The position numbers and the translations under genes are program-made. DNA of 64,000 nucleotides from Salmonella enterica subsp. enterica serovar Typhimurium str. LT2 (GTDB lineage: Bacteria; Pseudomonadota; Gammaproteobacteria; Enterobacterales; Enterobacteriaceae), in NCBI RefSeq assembly GCF_000006945.2, contig NC_003277.2:29934-93933 (forward strand). The letters are read 5' to 3'. Under the pieces are notes generated by a model. That model made no database searches and was not told the DNA's origin. It worked only from the letters and a program-made list of their open reading frames with translations. Numbering within the stretch: the first letter of the stretch is position 1; each line of letters begins with the position of its first letter. Below are positions 1 through 8,455 of this stretch, piece by piece.

Positions 1-27
1 AGATGAAAAACCATTTAGTATCAACAT
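1..27 (-). CDS. spvB: SpvB, mono-ADP-ribosyltransferase toxin (first 9 codons only)
   Basis: Only the first nine codons (MLILNGFSS) lie in the window; the rest continues beyond the left edge. The start is preceded by GGAGA with a 6-base spacer. SpvB is a Salmonella effector that ADP-ribosylates host actin. It is identified from these N-terminal residues together with its position directly downstream of spvA, in the order spvR-spvA-spvB on the minus strand. Confidence 0.8.
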
Positions 28-78
28 ACACTATCTCCTGAAACTGGCCGTCTGACGATGGCCAGGTATATTTTCTGC

Positions 79-262
79 TTACAGCGTCTGCTCTACGGCC
101 TGTTCAAAAGTGCTGCCGCCGTACAGCGCGGTAGAATGCACCTGAACAATGACGTCGCTCAGATTCTGCAGAATGGTCTGCTGCTCACTACTCTGGTAGC
201 GCGGGAAGCTAAACTGCCGGCTGGCACGCAGAGTACCCGCAATCAACTGTTCCACCTGGGGG
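79..262 (-). other. Open sister frame downstream of spvA (possible lost C terminus)
   Basis: If one C of the run at 258-262 is skipped, the spvA reading frame continues about 58 codons (starting QVEQLIAGTLRASRQF) to a TAA at 79-81. It ends just before the spvB ribosome site. The extension is hydrophilic and well mixed, like real coding sequence. Either ancestral SpvA was about 297 residues long, or a small amount of frameshifted product is made. This is seen directly in the sequence; the interpretation is inference. Confidence 0.45.
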
Positions 263-976
263 AACGGTAATCGCTAACTGTCGGGCAAAGGTATTCAGTG
301 CTTCAAATGGCGTATAGTCGGCGGTTTTCAGCCCCAGATTGGTCTGGTAAAAAGAGGTCAGGTCAGTGGCGGTACTGTTGTCCGGCTCGGTCGGCAGTGT
401 CTGCTGCTCTGGTGACAGCCGGCTGGCGAGCTCCATGGCATAGTTACTGTTATCGCCGGTCAGCGAGTTGCTCAGGAACCACGGCCAGTCAATGCTGCTC
501 TCGCTGATAATATCTTCCAGCGACACATCGGTATTCAGCAGAGATAACTCCACCTGGTCGTGTGGAAAATGATACGGCAGCAGGGTCGGTATTTGCTGGT
601 TAATGGCATCATTAACCACCATCAGGGTGGCCAGGTCCGGCCGACGCTCTGCCTGTCCCTGAATACCGCCGACAGCGGAACTGCTCAGGTTCGTGCCATT
701 GTCCGGTGTCTGCTGCAAGGTCCCCCGAACTCTGCGGGTCAATTGATTTTCTCGGAACATGCAGCGGATATACTGCGCCTGGCCCATCGCCAGGTCCCAG
801 GTTTTACCTCCGCGGGAGCCCGGCCATGACATATTGGCGTTAATAAACTGTTTACGGGTCTGACGGACAATATCAAACACGGAATAATAATTATATTTTG
901 CAAAATTCCCTGCCGGGACCCGGATGGCGGTTTCGACCTGTGAAAGTGCCGGACTGGTGGTCTGATTCATATTCAT
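209..976 (-). CDS. spvA: SpvA, 28-kDa Salmonella plasmid virulence protein
   Basis: The 255-residue product matches the SpvA protein I recall, including the usual length. It is the first gene of the SpvR-activated spvABCD operon. Its family (VRP1) also occurs in insecticidal toxin-complex proteins; no enzymatic function is established for SpvA. The start is ATG-AAT-ATG with GGAG 12 bases upstream. The last 16 residues follow a run of five C, and a sister frame continues past the stop for about 180 bases with protein-like sequence. The present C terminus may therefore result from an old frameshift that became fixed in Salmonella. Confidence 0.93.
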   Translation of the reverse strand: MNMNQTTSPALSQVETAIRVPAGNFAKYNYYSVFDIVRQTRKQFINANMSWPGSRGGKTWDLAMGQAQYIRCMFRENQLTRRVRGTLQQTPDNGTNLSSSAVGGIQGQAERRPDLATLMVVNDAINQQIPTLLPYHFPHDQVELSLLNTDVSLEDIISESSIDWPWFLSNSLTGDNSNYAMELASRLSPEQQTLPTEPDNSTATDLTSFYQTNLGLKTADYTPFEALNTFARQLAITVPPGGTVDCGYSACQPAV

Positions 977-1166
977 AAATAATGATGACTCCTGAAAATA
1001 AACAGAATGAAATCCTGAAGACTGATAATGTCTGCAGGGGAATTATTTTGTATTGCCAGAAAATGAGTGGCTTATATTGAGTTTATTTATGTGCTATTTT
1101 TCTGCTGTGCGGAATCGCGGTTCCCGGTGTGCAAAGATGGCACAACAAATTAACTCAGGAATAAAC
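977..1166 (-). promoter_or_regulatory. spvA upstream region (expected SpvR-activated promoter)
   Basis: This AT-rich stretch lies directly upstream of spvA and contains no supported gene. SpvR is known to activate transcription of spvABCD from this interval, with RpoS. I could not place the SpvR operator or the start site with confidence from sequence alone. Confidence 0.45.
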
Positions 1167-1387
1167 AACGTTCAGCGCTCCGGCGTCGGGTCAGGCCGGG
1201 AACAACCTGACCGCTGGCGTGGTCCCATTTCAGGAATTCATTCGCTGCGCCGTCATAGTCACCGTTATTCAGTTTCTTCAGTAAAGTGGCGTGAGCCAGC
1301 GCGTTAATGCCCATGTTTTAGGTAATCCACCAGAGCATCAAACTGATTCTGTGTCAGATTGACGGCGACCAGCCGGTTTACTCCATG
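1167..1387 (-). pseudogene. Phage lysozyme (glycoside hydrolase 24) remnant
   Basis: On the minus strand this stretch encodes pieces of a phage endolysin: LTQNQFDALVDYL, then after a stop and frame change LLKKLNNGDYDGAANEFLKW, then GQVVPGLTRRRSAER. These correspond to the conserved C-terminal half of T4/P22-type lysozymes (QNQFDALV, STLLKKLN.GDY.GAA.EF..W, GLxxRRxAER). There is no intact start and an internal stop is present, so it is a relic. It sits between spvR and spvA and makes up part of the unusually long spvA leader. Confidence 0.7.
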
Positions 1388-1487
1388 CTCCGCGGTGAAC
1401 TACCGCTATGGAGGATGGGGATTGCTGACAATCTGAATCTGGCAAATGCCGTGAATACAGGTGTTGCGGCCCTTACGCTGCATAAGG

Positions 1488-2381
1488 TCAGAAGGTGGAC
1501 TGTTTCAGTTCCTGCTGTATCAGTTTTATAGCTTTACGATAATCTGGTGTCTCCCGTTTCTTGGTCGGGTAATACAAGGAGGTACAGAGCGCTACGCCTT
1601 TGATGTGCAGTGCGTGATCTGTTGATAATCCCAGAGCCCGACAGACTCTGACGGGGATGAGTAACATCGCCAGCCCTTGTTGTAACCGGTACAGTGAACT
1701 GAACAAATCGACGTTATCAAAACTGAATGCAGGGTTGGTAATACCTAGTGTCTGTTCAAAAAAATGGTATATGGTGTCCAGATTAAAATTTTTAGCCCCC
1801 TCATGAAAAAGTACAGGTGTTCCGGCCAGCCTGTTGATATCAGGTTTGCCGCAGAGAAAGAATTTTTTAGGAATAAATAACATGACCCCACCCTCCACTG
1901 ATGTCCGGCAGACAAGCGATTCCCGATGAAAATAATTTCTGGCAGAAATAACAATGCAGTTGTTTGTCTGACACAGTTCTTCTATTATTTGGCTGTTAAC
2001 GGCTCTCCCCATTATATTTGTTTTTTGGCCGGAAATGGTCAGTGCTGAAATGATCAGATTTTTTAAACTTCCCGGATAAATTTCGTCAAATATTATTTCT
2101 AGTTGTTTCGTTTTACCCGTAGGTCCGATTTCCTGCTCCAGTGCATGTAAGAAAATATAATGGGATTTTACTTTTCGATAAATAGTTTGTGCAAATTCGG
2201 TTGGGATAAGAGTGCCATTCTTCCGTATAAAGAGTCTTTGTTTCAGCTCTCTTTCCAGGTCTGAAATAACCCTGCTCAGCGGGGTTCGGGTGATATACAG
2301 TACTGATGTTGCGATACTGAAGGAACCTGTTTCCATCAGTGTTATGAAAATTTTTAATTTTTTATTAATCAAGAAATCCAT
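1488..2381 (-). CDS. spvR: SpvR, LysR-type activator of the spv operon
   Basis: The 297-residue protein has an N-terminal winged helix-turn-helix (about residues 5-65, with FSIATSVLYITRTPLSRVISDLE as the helix-turn-helix core) and a C-terminal LysR co-inducer domain. It is the positive regulator of spvABCD and of itself. The start has the ribosome site GGAGAT five bases upstream. It lies upstream of and codirectional with spvA, separated by about 510 bases. The length and sequence are those of the family and no lesion is visible. Confidence 0.95.
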   Translation of the reverse strand: MDFLINKKLKIFITLMETGSFSIATSVLYITRTPLSRVISDLERELKQRLFIRKNGTLIPTEFAQTIYRKVKSHYIFLHALEQEIGPTGKTKQLEIIFDEIYPGSLKNLIISALTISGQKTNIMGRAVNSQIIEELCQTNNCIVISARNYFHRESLVCRTSVEGGVMLFIPKKFFLCGKPDINRLAGTPVLFHEGAKNFNLDTIYHFFEQTLGITNPAFSFDNVDLFSSLYRLQQGLAMLLIPVRVCRALGLSTDHALHIKGVALCTSLYYPTKKRETPDYRKAIKLIQQELKQSTF

Positions 2382-2650
2382 AATATCTCCTTTTTTTTTT
2401 CAGAATAATCCTGAAAAAATGTTTTGATGTGCAAAAACAGGATGGCGGTGACCTGTTTTTGCACAGACTGATTAGTTCTTACTAATCATGGGGTTACTGG
2501 ATAGGATTATGGGCGATAGATTTTATGCATACCCTGACTTTATTTCTGAGTGGATTTAATTGACCTGTTATGATGTATAGCTGGATAACAACGATGTATA
2601 CCCATGATCAATGAAGATGCTTGGTTTCAAAAATAATCAGGATCATGCTG
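2382..2650. other. Intergenic region upstream of spvR
   Basis: No gene is supported here. The stretch is AT-rich and holds a T10 tract next to the spvR ribosome site. It should contain the spvR promoter, but I cannot assign its hexamers reliably. Confidence 0.4.
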
Positions 2651-2782
2651 ATGGCTATGAATGTTGAGTTGACCGCAGAACAAAAAATCGCTCTTGAAGC
2701 ATTACAACGAAAAAGTCGCGATCCCATAAATGAACAGAACCGATGTACGACCGGGCCGGAATTAAACGGGAGGCGTTATTAG
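2651..2782 (+). pseudogene. Possible transposase N-terminal fragment
   Basis: A 43-codon frame starts MAMNVELTAEQKIALEALQR. Its opening resembles the first residues of some IS630-superfamily transposases. It has no family-length continuation and stops abruptly. It probably marks an older insertion that decayed before the neighbouring elements arrived. The assignment is weak because so few residues remain. Confidence 0.3.
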
Positions 2783-2888
2783 GCCTGGCGCACTACAGGA
2801 CAGAATGCAGAGCCTTTTTATAGGTTCAGTCGAACGAAAACTCACGCCAGGCGAGAAAGGTTGTCTGAAAAATCGATTAGTGTGCACT

Positions 2889-4041
2889 AAATAGCTTCGC
2901 AAAATAGTAGATCACTGAAAGGGAACTCAGCCCGGATTGTGCGATCTGATCAATCGCCAAACATCACAAATCACCAACCGGACTGAGCGATGCCGATCAT
3001 AGCAGCAATTCCTGATGAAGAACGACAACTGATGCGCAAAGAGGCCCAACAAACCCACGATAAAAACCATGCGCGACGGCTTATCGCCATGCTGATGCTG
3101 CATCAGGGAATGACCGTCACTGACGTTGCCAGATTACTCTGTGCCGCCCGTTCATCCGTTGGTCGATGGATAAACTGGTTTACTTTACATGGTGTTGAAG
3201 GACTAAAAAGCCTCAGACCCGGACGTGCTCCACGCTGGCCGGTCGCTGATATCCTTCAGCTCTTGCCACTATTGGTACAGCGTTCCCCGAAGGATTTTGG
3301 CTGGCTGCGCTCACGCTGGAGCACGGAGCTTCTGGCACTCGTCATCAACCGACTTTTTGATGTGACGCTGCACCGCTCCACCCTGCACCGATATCTGAGG
3401 CAGGCAGATATGGTCTGGCGCAGGGCAGCGCCAACGCTGAAAATCAAAGATCCGCACTATGAAGAAAAACGGCTTGTCATTGATCAGGCGCTGGCTCAGG
3501 AGCAGACTGCACATCCTGTGTTTTATCAGGATGAAGTCGACATCGACCTGAACCCAAAAATTGGCGCTGACTGGATGCCCAAAGGGCAACAGAAACGCAT
3601 CGCCACGCCGGGACAGAACCAGAAGCATTATCTGGCAGGCGCACTGCATTCAGGTACGGGACGGGTTCACTACGTCAGTGGCAGCAGCAAGAGTTCTGAT
3701 TTATTTATCAGTCTGTTAGAAACGTTACGCCGTACATACAGGCGGGCGAAAACCATCACACTGGTGGCGGATAACTACATCATCCATAAAAGCCGCAAAG
3801 TGGAACGCTGGCTGGAAGAAAACCCGAAGTTCCGGTTGCTGTTCCTGCCGATGTATTCGCCGTGGCTGAATCCGATAGAGCGACTGTGGTTGTCGTTACA
3901 CGAAACCATAACGAGAAATCATCAGTGTCGGTACATGTGGCAGTTACTGAAACAGGTAGCACAATTTATGAATGCCGCTTCACTGTTTCCCGGCAATCAA
4001 CAGGGTCTGGCTAAAGTGGAGCGGTAATATGCGAAGCTATT
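2889..4041 (+). mobile_element. IS630-family insertion sequence
   Basis: A single transposase gene is bounded by terminal inverted repeats: AAATAGCTTCGCA near 2889-2901 and its complement TGCGAAGCTATTT at 4030-4042. Members of the family insert at TA, often within CTAG. The left junction reads CTA before the repeat. The right end directly abuts the terminal TG of the larger transposon, so the exact right boundary is ambiguous by one or two bases. Confidence 0.8.
2990..4027 (+). CDS. IS630-family transposase
   Basis: The protein has 345 residues, the family's usual length. An N-terminal helix-turn-helix (DVARLLCAARSSVGRWINWF, about residues 43-62) precedes a DDE catalytic core. The core acids are Asp in FYQDEVDIDLNP (about 180), Asp in LVADNYIIHKS (about 260) and Glu in LNPIERLW (about 295). 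It is clearly related to the IS630 transposase of Shigella sonnei but not identical. The gene fills most of the element and shows no lesion, so the element may be active. Confidence 0.9.
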   Translation: MPIIAAIPDEERQLMRKEAQQTHDKNHARRLIAMLMLHQGMTVTDVARLLCAARSSVGRWINWFTLHGVEGLKSLRPGRAPRWPVADILQLLPLLVQRSPKDFGWLRSRWSTELLALVINRLFDVTLHRSTLHRYLRQADMVWRRAAPTLKIKDPHYEEKRLVIDQALAQEQTAHPVFYQDEVDIDLNPKIGADWMPKGQQKRIATPGQNQKHYLAGALHSGTGRVHYVSGSSKSSDLFISLLETLRRTYRRAKTITLVADNYIIHKSRKVERWLEENPKFRLLFLPMYSPWLNPIERLWLSLHETITRNHQCRYMWQLLKQVAQFMNAASLFPGNQQGLAKVER

Positions 4042-4245
4042 TGTAGCGGCTCGCAATCGAAATCCCCCCGACTCGCAATCAGCGCCAATTTTGGCTCACA
4101 TTAACTGCAAATGAAAAACGCCACCGGCTCACATTAGGTGATAATGGGCTCGCATTTATCCTGCCCGGCTCGCAATCCATTCCACCGGGCTCACAATAAC
4201 TGCAAATCAACATCGTCATATTGGCAGACCGACCGCCAGCATTCT
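4041..4245. repeat. Left terminal inverted repeat with seven transposase-site-like iterons
   Basis: The 205-bp arm pairs without gaps to 8456-8660. It contains seven copies of GGCTCRCAWT (one copy with GACTC), spaced about 20-33 bases. Such arrays usually serve as transposase binding sites in this superfamily. The inner edge overlaps the last codons of the ATPase gene. Confidence 0.85.
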
Positions 4246-5184
4246 GTCGCGTAGTTCGGCCGTGCGGGCAGGGTCTAACTGATTATTAAATAATGCCCTG
4301 ATTTCAGCTGGTTTTGCATCGAACTGCTCCACCATATCCTTCAGCCGGTAACCATGTCGCGTGAGCGTCGGCTCCAGGTCATCCAGCTGACGTGACAGCA
4401 CGGATTCAACCAGAGTGGCAGTAATCGGTTTTTCGCCCGTCTGGTATCCTGCTTCCATCGCCAGCGTCAGGTGCAACTGGACCTGCAGCGGTGTTCGCAG
4501 TTTCATCGCCAGCAGGTCAACGGCTTCGGTCGTTAGAATATCTTCCGGCTTACCCTTACCGGTGCTGGTCTTCAGCAGCCACTGGATATATTCACGCTGA
4601 CTGCCGGTGATCCCGTCCAGTGTAAAAATATCGGTACGATAGCCAATTTCCTCCATCGTCGGACGACGCAGGTCATTACGCAGTTTTGGGTGACCGGCCA
4701 GAACGACGGACAGCCTACCACCGCCGTCTTCAACCACTTCCATCAGCCGTTTGAGCCCCGTTAGTGTATTACCGTTCAGGTCATGGGCTTCATCAACAAA
4801 CAGCGCCACCGGGCGTTTGCCTTTTTTGACCAGTTCCTGCAGCTCACGCTCGCGGCGTTCACCTTGTTTGTGGATCTGCACCTGTTTATCCTGTGCCAGG
4901 TCATAAAACAGGGCATTAATCAGCGTGGCGAGCCGGACACTCTGTTTGTCCACCGACAGGGAGCGGGCGACAATGATTTTATTTTCATCCAGCAGTTGCT
5001 GCTGCAGGCGTCGCAGAGTGACGGTTTTACCGCTTCCCACCACGCCACAGACCGCTATCAGTCGTCCTTCGCGTATCGCACCCTTAATGTCTTTCATCAG
5101 CTGCTTATGGTGGGCAGTTTCATAATACCCGGCCTGTTCAATAGACTGCGTCAGTCCATAATGCTCCATCACTTCAACCCGCAT
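4216..5184 (-). CDS. TniB/ExeA-like AAA+ ATPase, transposition target-site partner
   Basis: The 322-residue protein has Walker A CGVVGSGKTVT near residue 48 and Walker B VALFVDEAHD near residue 128. These are typical of the ATPases (TniB, MuB, TnsC type) that choose target DNA and stimulate a DDE transposase. I chose the internal ATG at 5184 because AGGAGAGG precedes it; the same frame is open 19 codons further upstream. It overlaps the end of the transposase gene by 11 bases, so translation is probably coupled. The last codons (RMLAVGLPI) lie in the terminal repeat. Confidence 0.82.
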   Translation of the reverse strand: MRVEVMEHYGLTQSIEQAGYYETAHHKQLMKDIKGAIREGRLIAVCGVVGSGKTVTLRRLQQQLLDENKIIVARSLSVDKQSVRLATLINALFYDLAQDKQVQIHKQGERRERELQELVKKGKRPVALFVDEAHDLNGNTLTGLKRLMEVVEDGGGRLSVVLAGHPKLRNDLRRPTMEEIGYRTDIFTLDGITGSQREYIQWLLKTSTGKGKPEDILTTEAVDLLAMKLRTPLQVQLHLTLAMEAGYQTGEKPITATLVESVLSRQLDDLEPTLTRHGYRLKDMVEQFDAKPAEIRALFNNQLDPARTAELRDRMLAVGLPI

Positions 5185-6838
5185 GGTCCTCTCCTGATTG
5201 TCTGCTACGAAAATAGTCTCTGATGCGGGCGAGTACTTCACTACGGTTAAGCGTCTCAGTCAGAATACTGTCGATAAACGCCCGGTCTTCATCCGACATT
5301 CTGGCCAGCGGTATGGCCAGATCGTCGGCAATTGCCAGTTTTGCCGCAATAACGGTGGGAAAGTGGTATTCAAATTTTCGGGTATCAAAGGGCTGATGTG
5401 GCAACGCATCAATGCGCTGCTGAGTGTCATCACTGACCACGCGGAGATCGCTGCCGGACAATGCGCTGATGGGGATGTTCAGCTGCCTGGCCAGAGCATG
5501 GATACGATCGGCCCGTTCAGCCGCTTTACCGCGTCTGAACGTCCGGTAACGGTGCAGCGGCACAGGCCCCGACACCGGATAATAAGGCCCCCATGTTTCA
5601 CCGGTAAACTCCACATACATCTCTTCGTCAAACAGCCCCCACAGCAGAATGACGGTTTCACCCGCCATATCCGGTTCAACTTCCCATGCGGTGCCGTCTA
5701 TCGTTATCCGCGCATCAACACCCACCTTGCGGGATTCCGGCTCCCGGGCGAACCGACAGTATTGTTCCCAGCTGCACATATCCCTCACACCTTCCTGGCC
5801 GATATTTGCCAGCCAGTCCTCCAGTCGGGAGTGTTTCTCGCTGCGGTGACGCTGCGCGTTATAACGGCTCAGATAGTTCCAGAGCCATTCGTTGGCCTGC
5901 AGCTCCGTTTCCGGTTTATGGAAATGGTACAGAGTTTCATGTGCCTCCTTGACGGTCCGGAAAGGACGTTCAACTTTACCTTTGGACCGTGCCGTCGTCC
6001 GGGTGCCGTCCTTGCCTGCCGGCGTATGCGTCAGCCAGTCAACCTTCAGGGACTGCATCACATTCTGGAATACATGGTTTTTGGCCACCGGTCCATTATC
6101 GAGGTACAGCAATTTCGGGCGGCCCTGAAAAGGAAAATCAGACCTGGTTTTTGGGGCCATGGCGTTAAAGAGAAAACGCAGCGCAGATTCCGCATCCTCA
6201 CCGTACACACACCGGTATTCCTGGTATGCGACACCGCTCCGGTCATCCACTACGCTGAACAGCATCAGCGTGGGTTCGCCCCGGGCAGGATCTACCCAGT
6301 CAGGCCGCTCAATATGTTTGAGATCGGATGGCGACATATCAAACTGCCAACAGTCATTGCTGTTTTCAGCCTGAAATCTTACCGCCGGAGGCTCCCGTAA
6401 CAGGCGGGGCTGGTCGAGACGCCAGCGGGAAAGCCAGCGATTGACGGTCTGCTTACGAAGTAAGCCTTTGGGACTTTTAATCAATCCCTGGACCGTCTCC
6501 ACGCCATGCTCTTCCAGCAGCTGTATTGCCCGTCCGGTCGACAGATGGCGGCCGGATTTATTTGTGGTTCGTAATTTCAGTGCAGCAATCAGTTCGCAGT
6601 AATGCTCCAGCTCGGACGGTGGCAGTATCCGGGGTTGACCATGATCACTGCGGTGGGCCGTTCGCGGTTTCAAAACAAGGTGAAGAGCGCGATAAACCGT
6701 CGTGACTGAAATACCATACAGCTGGGCGGTAGCGGCAATCTGATTGGCACGTTCAGGGCTTTTTGGCGGCAGGCGATCGAGCCGTTGCCGTAGTTGCAAC
6801 AGGGAGTCAGACGGAATCGCGCTACGCCGGCTGCTCAT
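5174..6838 (-). CDS. DDE (Mu/TniA-type, rve) transposase
   Basis: The protein is about 554 residues from the ATG at 6838. An N-terminal helix-turn-helix region (ANQIAATAQLYGISVTTVYR) is followed by an integrase core. Likely catalytic acids are Asp in WQFDMSPSD (about 165), Asp in LLYLDNGPV (about 246) and Glu in GKVERPFRTVKEAHE (about 291). A Mu-transposase-like beta-barrel domain follows. It would catalyse strand transfer at the inverted ends together with the downstream ATPase. The start overlaps the resolvase gene by 17 bases, giving a compact resolvase-transposase-ATPase operon. Confidence 0.82.
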   Translation of the reverse strand: MSSRRSAIPSDSLLQLRQRLDRLPPKSPERANQIAATAQLYGISVTTVYRALHLVLKPRTAHRSDHGQPRILPPSELEHYCELIAALKLRTTNKSGRHLSTGRAIQLLEEHGVETVQGLIKSPKGLLRKQTVNRWLSRWRLDQPRLLREPPAVRFQAENSNDCWQFDMSPSDLKHIERPDWVDPARGEPTLMLFSVVDDRSGVAYQEYRCVYGEDAESALRFLFNAMAPKTRSDFPFQGRPKLLYLDNGPVAKNHVFQNVMQSLKVDWLTHTPAGKDGTRTTARSKGKVERPFRTVKEAHETLYHFHKPETELQANEWLWNYLSRYNAQRHRSEKHSRLEDWLANIGQEGVRDMCSWEQYCRFAREPESRKVGVDARITIDGTAWEVEPDMAGETVILLWGLFDEEMYVEFTGETWGPYYPVSGPVPLHRYRTFRRGKAAERADRIHALARQLNIPISALSGSDLRVVSDDTQQRIDALPHQPFDTRKFEYHFPTVIAAKLAIADDLAIPLARMSDEDRAFIDSILTETLNRSEVLARIRDYFRSRQSGEDHAG

Positions 6839-7382
6839 AATTTTCCAGCGCCCGGTAGACTGACGCCCTCCCAATCCCGAGCTGGCGGGCGATGGCTGTG
6901 GCTCCCATCTTCTCAATGGTATACAGACGATATACCACAGCAGGATCTATGGACGGTTTCCTTCCCCGGTATACGCCCCTGGCTTTCGCCGCGGCAATGC
7001 CTTCCATCTGGCGTTCACGTCTCAGATTGGTTTCAAACTCAGCGAAAACACCCAGCATATCGAGGAAGGCTTTGCCTGCAGCTGAACGCGTGTCCACTGG
7101 CTGTTCTGTTGCCCTGAGCGTTACGCCCTGTTGATTCAGGGCATACACAATGTCCTGCAGGTCCTTAATGCTGCGGGCCAGGCGATCCACGCGTGTCACC
7201 ATCAACGTATCACCAGGGCGCAGGAACTCCAGCAGCAGCTGCAACTCGCTCCTTCCGGTCCGGCCGCTTCCGCTGGCTTTTTCTGCACGAATAATTTCAC
7301 AACCAGCAGCGCGGAGAATTTGTGTCTGCAGAGTAAGATCCTGATCGCTGGTTGAAACGCGGGCATAGCCGTAAAGTGCCAT
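6822..7382 (-). CDS. Serine recombinase / resolvase
   Basis: The 186-residue product has the resolvase-invertase fold. The catalytic Ser is in YARVSTSDQ (residue 10), followed by arginine motifs (RVDRLARS) and a C-terminal helix-turn-helix (GATAIARQLGIGRASVYRAL). The ATG at 7382 gives the standard family length; a longer frame upstream runs through the probable res site. It should resolve cointegrates formed by replicative transposition and is the first gene of the transposition operon. Confidence 0.88.
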   Translation of the reverse strand: MALYGYARVSTSDQDLTLQTQILRAAGCEIIRAEKASGSGRTGRSELQLLLEFLRPGDTLMVTRVDRLARSIKDLQDIVYALNQQGVTLRATEQPVDTRSAAGKAFLDMLGVFAEFETNLRRERQMEGIAAAKARGVYRGRKPSIDPAVVYRLYTIEKMGATAIARQLGIGRASVYRALENYEQPA

Positions 7383-7490
7383 AATGGTGAAAACTGTCTC
7401 GTTTAACTCTAGATGATGAAAACGTAACACCGGAATGGGATAAAAACAACCCAAATGAGACAGAAAAACTGTCTCACCAGACTGTGCGTT
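7383..7490 (-). promoter_or_regulatory. Probable res site and operon promoter
   Basis: A perfect inverted repeat, GAGACAG-AAAAA-CTGTCTC (around 7458-7476), and another CTGTCTC half-site (around 7394-7400) lie directly upstream of the resolvase gene. Resolvases of this class bind paired half-sites here for recombination and to repress their own gene. The site assignment is inference from position and symmetry. Confidence 0.55.
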
Positions 7491-7588
7491 TTGGGTGTAC
7501 TCAAAAAATACATTTTCATTCCAGAGAAAATTTAATGAGCTCTTAATGTAATGCGAGGCTGACTGTATTCGGACTCGGACTGCTTCAG

Positions 7589-8329
7589 TTATACTTCGAA
7601 AAACTCAACCTTACCGCCAGTAAGGTGATACATACTGCCAACGATTTTAATTTTCTTCTCATCTTCCAGTTGTTTCAGCACCGGGCTGTTTTTGCGGATG
7701 TTTTCGATAGTCAGCTCGACATTTTTTCGTGCCACCGCATCGACAAAATCATAATTGCTACCTTTACGCTCACCGCTATACTCCGTTTTTGCAATCGCGG
7801 GTTTAATTTCATCCAGCAGCCCCGTCAGGTTACCCAGTTCAGCATTATCAATAGCACAGCGTACTGCGCCACAGCGGGTGTGTCCTATAACCAGCACTAC
7901 TTTCGCGCCGGCAACTGCACAGGCAAACTCCATGCTGCCCAGCATATCGCGATTACTGATATTACCCGCTACGCGGGAATTAAACGTCTCACCGATCCCC
8001 GCATCCAGCACAATTTCCGCCGGCGCACGTGAGTCAATGCAGCTAAGGATCACCGCAGCAGGATACTGACCCGCAATACTGTTGCGCTTCTGTGCCAGGT
8101 AATCATGTTTAGCCGGGCGATTTTCCCGGAAGCGCAGGTTACCCTGTTTAAAATGTTCAATGACTGCATCTGGAGTCATACCGTCACGTTCCTCTTTGCT
8201 CAGTGATGCGGCGAAAGAGATAGTTGGTACCGATAAGGCCGCCAGCCCGGTGACAGACAAAGCAGATACTGCAAGAGTTTGTTTCAGTATTGCACGTCGT
8301 GAAGGTTGTGCTGGTTGGTTTTGTTCCAT
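7589..8329 (-). CDS. mig-5: Mig-5, Tat-exported beta-class carbonic anhydrase
   Basis: The 246-residue protein begins with a twin-arginine signal (SRRAILK, residues 10-16, then a hydrophobic stretch and cleavage near ISFAA), so it should act in the periplasm. The zinc site is visible: Cys97 and Asp99 in CIDSR, His150 and Cys153 in HTRCG. It would interconvert CO2 and bicarbonate. mig-5 is known as a macrophage-inducible gene of the Salmonella virulence plasmid. It is the only cargo gene between the transposition operon and the right inverted end, which suggests arrival by transposition. Confidence 0.92.
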   Translation of the reverse strand: MEQNQPAQPSRRAILKQTLAVSALSVTGLAALSVPTISFAASLSKEERDGMTPDAVIEHFKQGNLRFRENRPAKHDYLAQKRNSIAGQYPAAVILSCIDSRAPAEIVLDAGIGETFNSRVAGNISNRDMLGSMEFACAVAGAKVVLVIGHTRCGAVRCAIDNAELGNLTGLLDEIKPAIAKTEYSGERKGSNYDFVDAVARKNVELTIENIRKNSPVLKQLEDEKKIKIVGSMYHLTGGKVEFFEV

Positions 8330-8455
8330 TATTTGCTCCTATTTACTGAGTTAACTCCAATTGCTGCGATTATACGTAGGTAAACGTTAATCAAACCAAA
8401 ACGACAATTTTTAACCAGTATGAATAAATATCTGAGACCAGTCGAACTGGAAAAT
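8330..8455. other. Short cargo border with vestigial ATPase-gene tail
   Basis: From about 8425 the plus strand reads KYLRPVELENRMLAVGLPI followed by a stop, which parallels the C terminus of the transposon's own ATPase. The tail therefore continues about 30 bases inside the 205-bp repeat. The right end thus appears to derive from a second, diverged copy of the left end of a related element. Confidence 0.5.

Noticed and set aside
1053..1307. 84-codon plus-strand frame upstream of spvA
   Set aside because: It overlaps the minus-strand lysozyme relic and has no ribosome site or family.
5198..6400. 400-codon open frame on the plus strand
   Set aside because: It lies antisense to the DDE transposase gene, whose motifs and operon overlaps are clear; the plus frame has no recognisable domain.
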